From assembly GCA_012523895.1 (NCBI GenBank), contig JAAYSZ010000006.1, forward strand, positions 20,583 through 84,582: a stretch of DNA of 64,000 bases, read 5' to 3'. The notes under the pieces were generated by a model, which made no database searches, was not told the origin of the DNA, and worked only from the letters and a program-made list of their open reading frames with translations. The position numbers and the translations under genes were made by a program. Within the stretch, counting starts at the first letter, position 1; the number at the start of each line of letters is the position of its first letter. Of this stretch, positions 63,892-64,000 are shown piece after piece. This stretch comes from Erysipelotrichaceae bacterium. GTDB taxonomy: Bacteria > Bacillota_I > Bacilli_A > Erysipelotrichales > Erysipelotrichaceae.

Positions 63892-64000
63892 AACAAGTGG
63901 TATGTAAAGCCCTATAAGGGCTTGTTGCTGCATAGTCCTTCGACTACTGAAGCCCGACAGCTGCAGCACTATCACAGACTGCCACTCAAAGTGGCTTTTC
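63881..64000. mobile_element. End of an IS200/IS605-type element, possibly with omegaRNA-like structure (runs off the window)
   Basis: The composition rises abruptly in G+C and the DNA is almost fully paired: a 9-bp hairpin (63881-63889 with 63893-63901, 3-base loop), a 7-bp hairpin (63907-63913 with 63917-63923), a 7-bp outer stem (63926-63932 with 63962-63968) enclosing TAGTC/GACTA (63933-63937 with 63942-63946), and a 6-bp stem (63981-63986 with 63990-63995) followed by TTTTC. GAAGCCC at 63949 could also pair with GGGCTT at 63918 as a pseudoknot. Subterminal hairpins fit IS200/IS605 ends. Read on the minus strand it resembles the structured right end of a TnpB-type element. No transposase lies in the window, so family and orientation are inferred. 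Confidence 0.55.

Noticed and set aside
1..64000. Mollicutes-type code with TGA as tryptophan.
   Set aside because: TGA ends nagB, rmlB's upstream SDR and several other genes at conserved positions, and tryptophans are encoded by TGG.
1..64000. tRNA, rRNA, riboswitch or CRISPR loci.
   Set aside because: None recognised by eye in the intergenic regions, which are short and AT-rich; a covariance-model search would be decisive.

Overview
ORGANISM. The window is strongly AT-rich by eye, with short intergenic gaps, strong AGGAGG-type ribosome binding sites and sigma-A-like promoters (TTGACA/TATAAT, often extended TGnTATAAT). TGA is used as a normal stop (for example at the end of nagB), so this is not a Mycoplasma-type genetic code. 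The potA/XRE-cupin pair, DegV, the LytR-CpsA-Psr (LCP) enzyme and YfhO proteins all point to a low-G+C Bacillota, probably a Bacilli/Erysipelotrichia-type, host-associated bacterium. The assignment below phylum is inference. LAYOUT. 1-5515 is mostly housekeeping: the 5' part of a polyamine ABC ATPase gene with its XRE-cupin regulator, thioredoxin, glucosamine-6-phosphate deaminase, an aldose-1-epimerase-like protein, then a plus-strand pair (exported phosphodiester glycosidase plus a membrane-anchored protein of unknown function). From about 5540 to the end, nearly everything builds or decorates cell-surface polysaccharide. (a) 5540-13457, minus: flippase, three GT2 glycosyltransferases, second flippase, GH43 lipoprotein. 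(b) 13637-15136, minus: GtrII-type membrane glucosyltransferase. (c) 15261-19229, minus: rmlA, an SDR, rmlB and a Glf-type mutase, i.e. dTDP-sugar synthesis and possibly a furanose. (d) 19370-22020: degV and an intact IS30-family insertion. (e) 22086-26088, minus: a large LCP ligase with extra domains and a Pro-rich repeat tail, a membrane partner, and a GtrB-like GT2. (f) 26179-41448, minus: a compact 13-gene operon with rmlC, GT2s, a GT4, an O-antigen-polymerase-like protein, GtrA, a flippase, a HAD phosphatase, YfhO, GtrB and two more GT-C-like membrane proteins. (g) 41496-44991, minus: two further polytopic membrane proteins. (h) 45269-47916, plus: DHHW and MBOAT proteins, a polysaccharide O-acetylation pair. 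(i) 47928-49601, minus: GT2 and methyltransferase. (j) 49711-62599, minus: an operon of five GT-C-like membrane proteins plus an enzyme cassette (FAD oxidoreductase, membrane GT2, SDR, TIM-barrel isomerase). (k) 62689-64000, plus: a GtrII gene cut off at its 3' end by what looks like an IS200/IS605-type element end. HOW IT WORKS TOGETHER. Sugar nucleotides (dTDP-sugars from rmlA/B/C, a furanose from the Glf-type mutase) feed cytoplasmic GT2/GT4 enzymes that build undecaprenyl-linked units. Flippases and the polymerase-like protein export and extend them, and the LCP enzyme presumably attaches the polymer to peptidoglycan. A second layer uses the GtrB/GtrA/YfhO/GtrII/GT-C logic (polyprenyl-phosphate sugar made inside, flipped, transferred outside). 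About a dozen multi-spanning, mostly GT-C-like proteins lie in one window. MOST NOTABLE. The uncharacterised enzyme/GT-C operon at 49711-62599, with two paralogous membrane-protein pairs shared with other loci; a possible dTDP-fucofuranose operon; a multidomain LCP protein; three membrane-protein genes that look leaderless; and a structured, higher-G+C transposon end truncating the last gene.
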